A stretch of 7,719 bases of DNA from JBGSLA01 sp965602785 (GTDB lineage Bacteria > Desulfobacterota > Desulfobaccia > Desulfobaccales > 0-14-0-80-60-11). The notes under the pieces were generated by a model that was given only the letters and a program-made list of their open reading frames with translations, made no database searches and was not told the DNA's origin. How positions within the stretch are numbered: position 1 is the stretch's first letter; the number at the start of each line of letters is the position of its first letter. Positions 7,625 to 7,719 of this stretch are shown in pieces. The position numbers were made by a program, and so were the translations under genes. The stretch is taken from assembly GCA_965602785.1 (NCBI GenBank), contig CBFDAH010000148.1, forward strand, positions 1-7,719. Reading direction: 5' to 3'.

Positions 7625-7677
7625 CGGTAGCACGGGCTTCCAGCCCGTGCCGCACGGGCAGGATGCCCGTGCTACCG
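7625..7677. repeat. Two-hairpin palindromic intergenic repeat (REP/BIME-like)
   Basis: A 53-bp dyad centred on 7651. The outer 13-bp arms are perfect (CGGTAGCACGGGC 7625-7637; GCCCGTGCTACCG 7665-7677). Inside are two 8-bp hairpins, GCACGGGC 7630-7637 / GCCCGTGC 7643-7650 with loop TTCCA, and GCACGGGC 7652-7659 / GCCCGTGC 7665-7672 with loop AGGAT. The 8-mer thus appears four times. The whole unit can instead fold as one long near-perfect hairpin. It resembles the GTAGCAC...GTGCTAC repeats seen in high copy between genes in several phyla. It sits outside the operon and codes for nothing. Confidence 0.75.
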
Positions 7678-7719
7678 ATTAATCCAAGGTTGCGCGCCAA
7701 CAAGTAATTTATACAAATC

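Noticed and set aside
7652..7677. Repeats near the 3' end as a CRISPR array
   Set aside because: There are no regularly spaced direct repeats with distinct spacers; the units are hairpin arms separated by 5-nt loops.
7690..7715. Possible promoter (TTGCGC and TATACA) for a gene beyond the window
   Set aside because: Spacing between the two boxes is 14 nt and both match the consensus poorly; the downstream gene is not visible.

Overview
The window holds one compact operon of three plus-strand genes that together encode the GlgE pathway, which turns trehalose into branched alpha-glucan (glycogen-like polymer). In order they are glgE (53-2074, maltose-1-phosphate maltosyltransferase), a treS-mak fusion (2150-5485, trehalose synthase joined to maltokinase) and glgB (5502-7457, branching enzyme). 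All expected catalytic residues of the three GH13-family barrels and of the kinase domain can be read in the sequence, so each protein looks intact.

How the genes work together: the TreS half isomerises trehalose to maltose, the Mak half phosphorylates maltose with ATP to alpha-maltose 1-phosphate, GlgE adds the maltosyl unit to the non-reducing end of an alpha-1,4-glucan and releases phosphate, and GlgB introduces alpha-1,6 branches. No trehalose-making gene (otsA/otsB, treY/treZ) lies in the window; the substrate must come from elsewhere in the genome, from uptake, or from a gene beyond the window edges.

Layout: 1-52 is a short leader with a dyad symmetry and a strong Shine-Dalgarno sequence for glgE. 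The 75-nt gap between glgE and treS-mak has a 10-bp direct repeat and no convincing Shine-Dalgarno sequence. The treS-mak to glgB gap is only 16 nt, and glgB has two candidate starts, each with its own Shine-Dalgarno sequence. From 7458 to 7719 there is no gene; this AT-richer tail holds two unrelated palindromic repeats of the dispersed intergenic kind: a C6/G6 hairpin element and a two-hairpin GCACGGGC element.

Organism: GC-rich coding sequence, Shine-Dalgarno initiation with TTG starts, the fused TreS-Mak, a short-form GlgB and the dispersed intergenic repeats indicate a bacterium. The overall style would fit Desulfobacterota (former Deltaproteobacteria), but this is an impression and not proven by anything in the window.

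I do not see a previously undescribed system here. The pathway is known; what merits a second look is the control region details and the 3' repeats.
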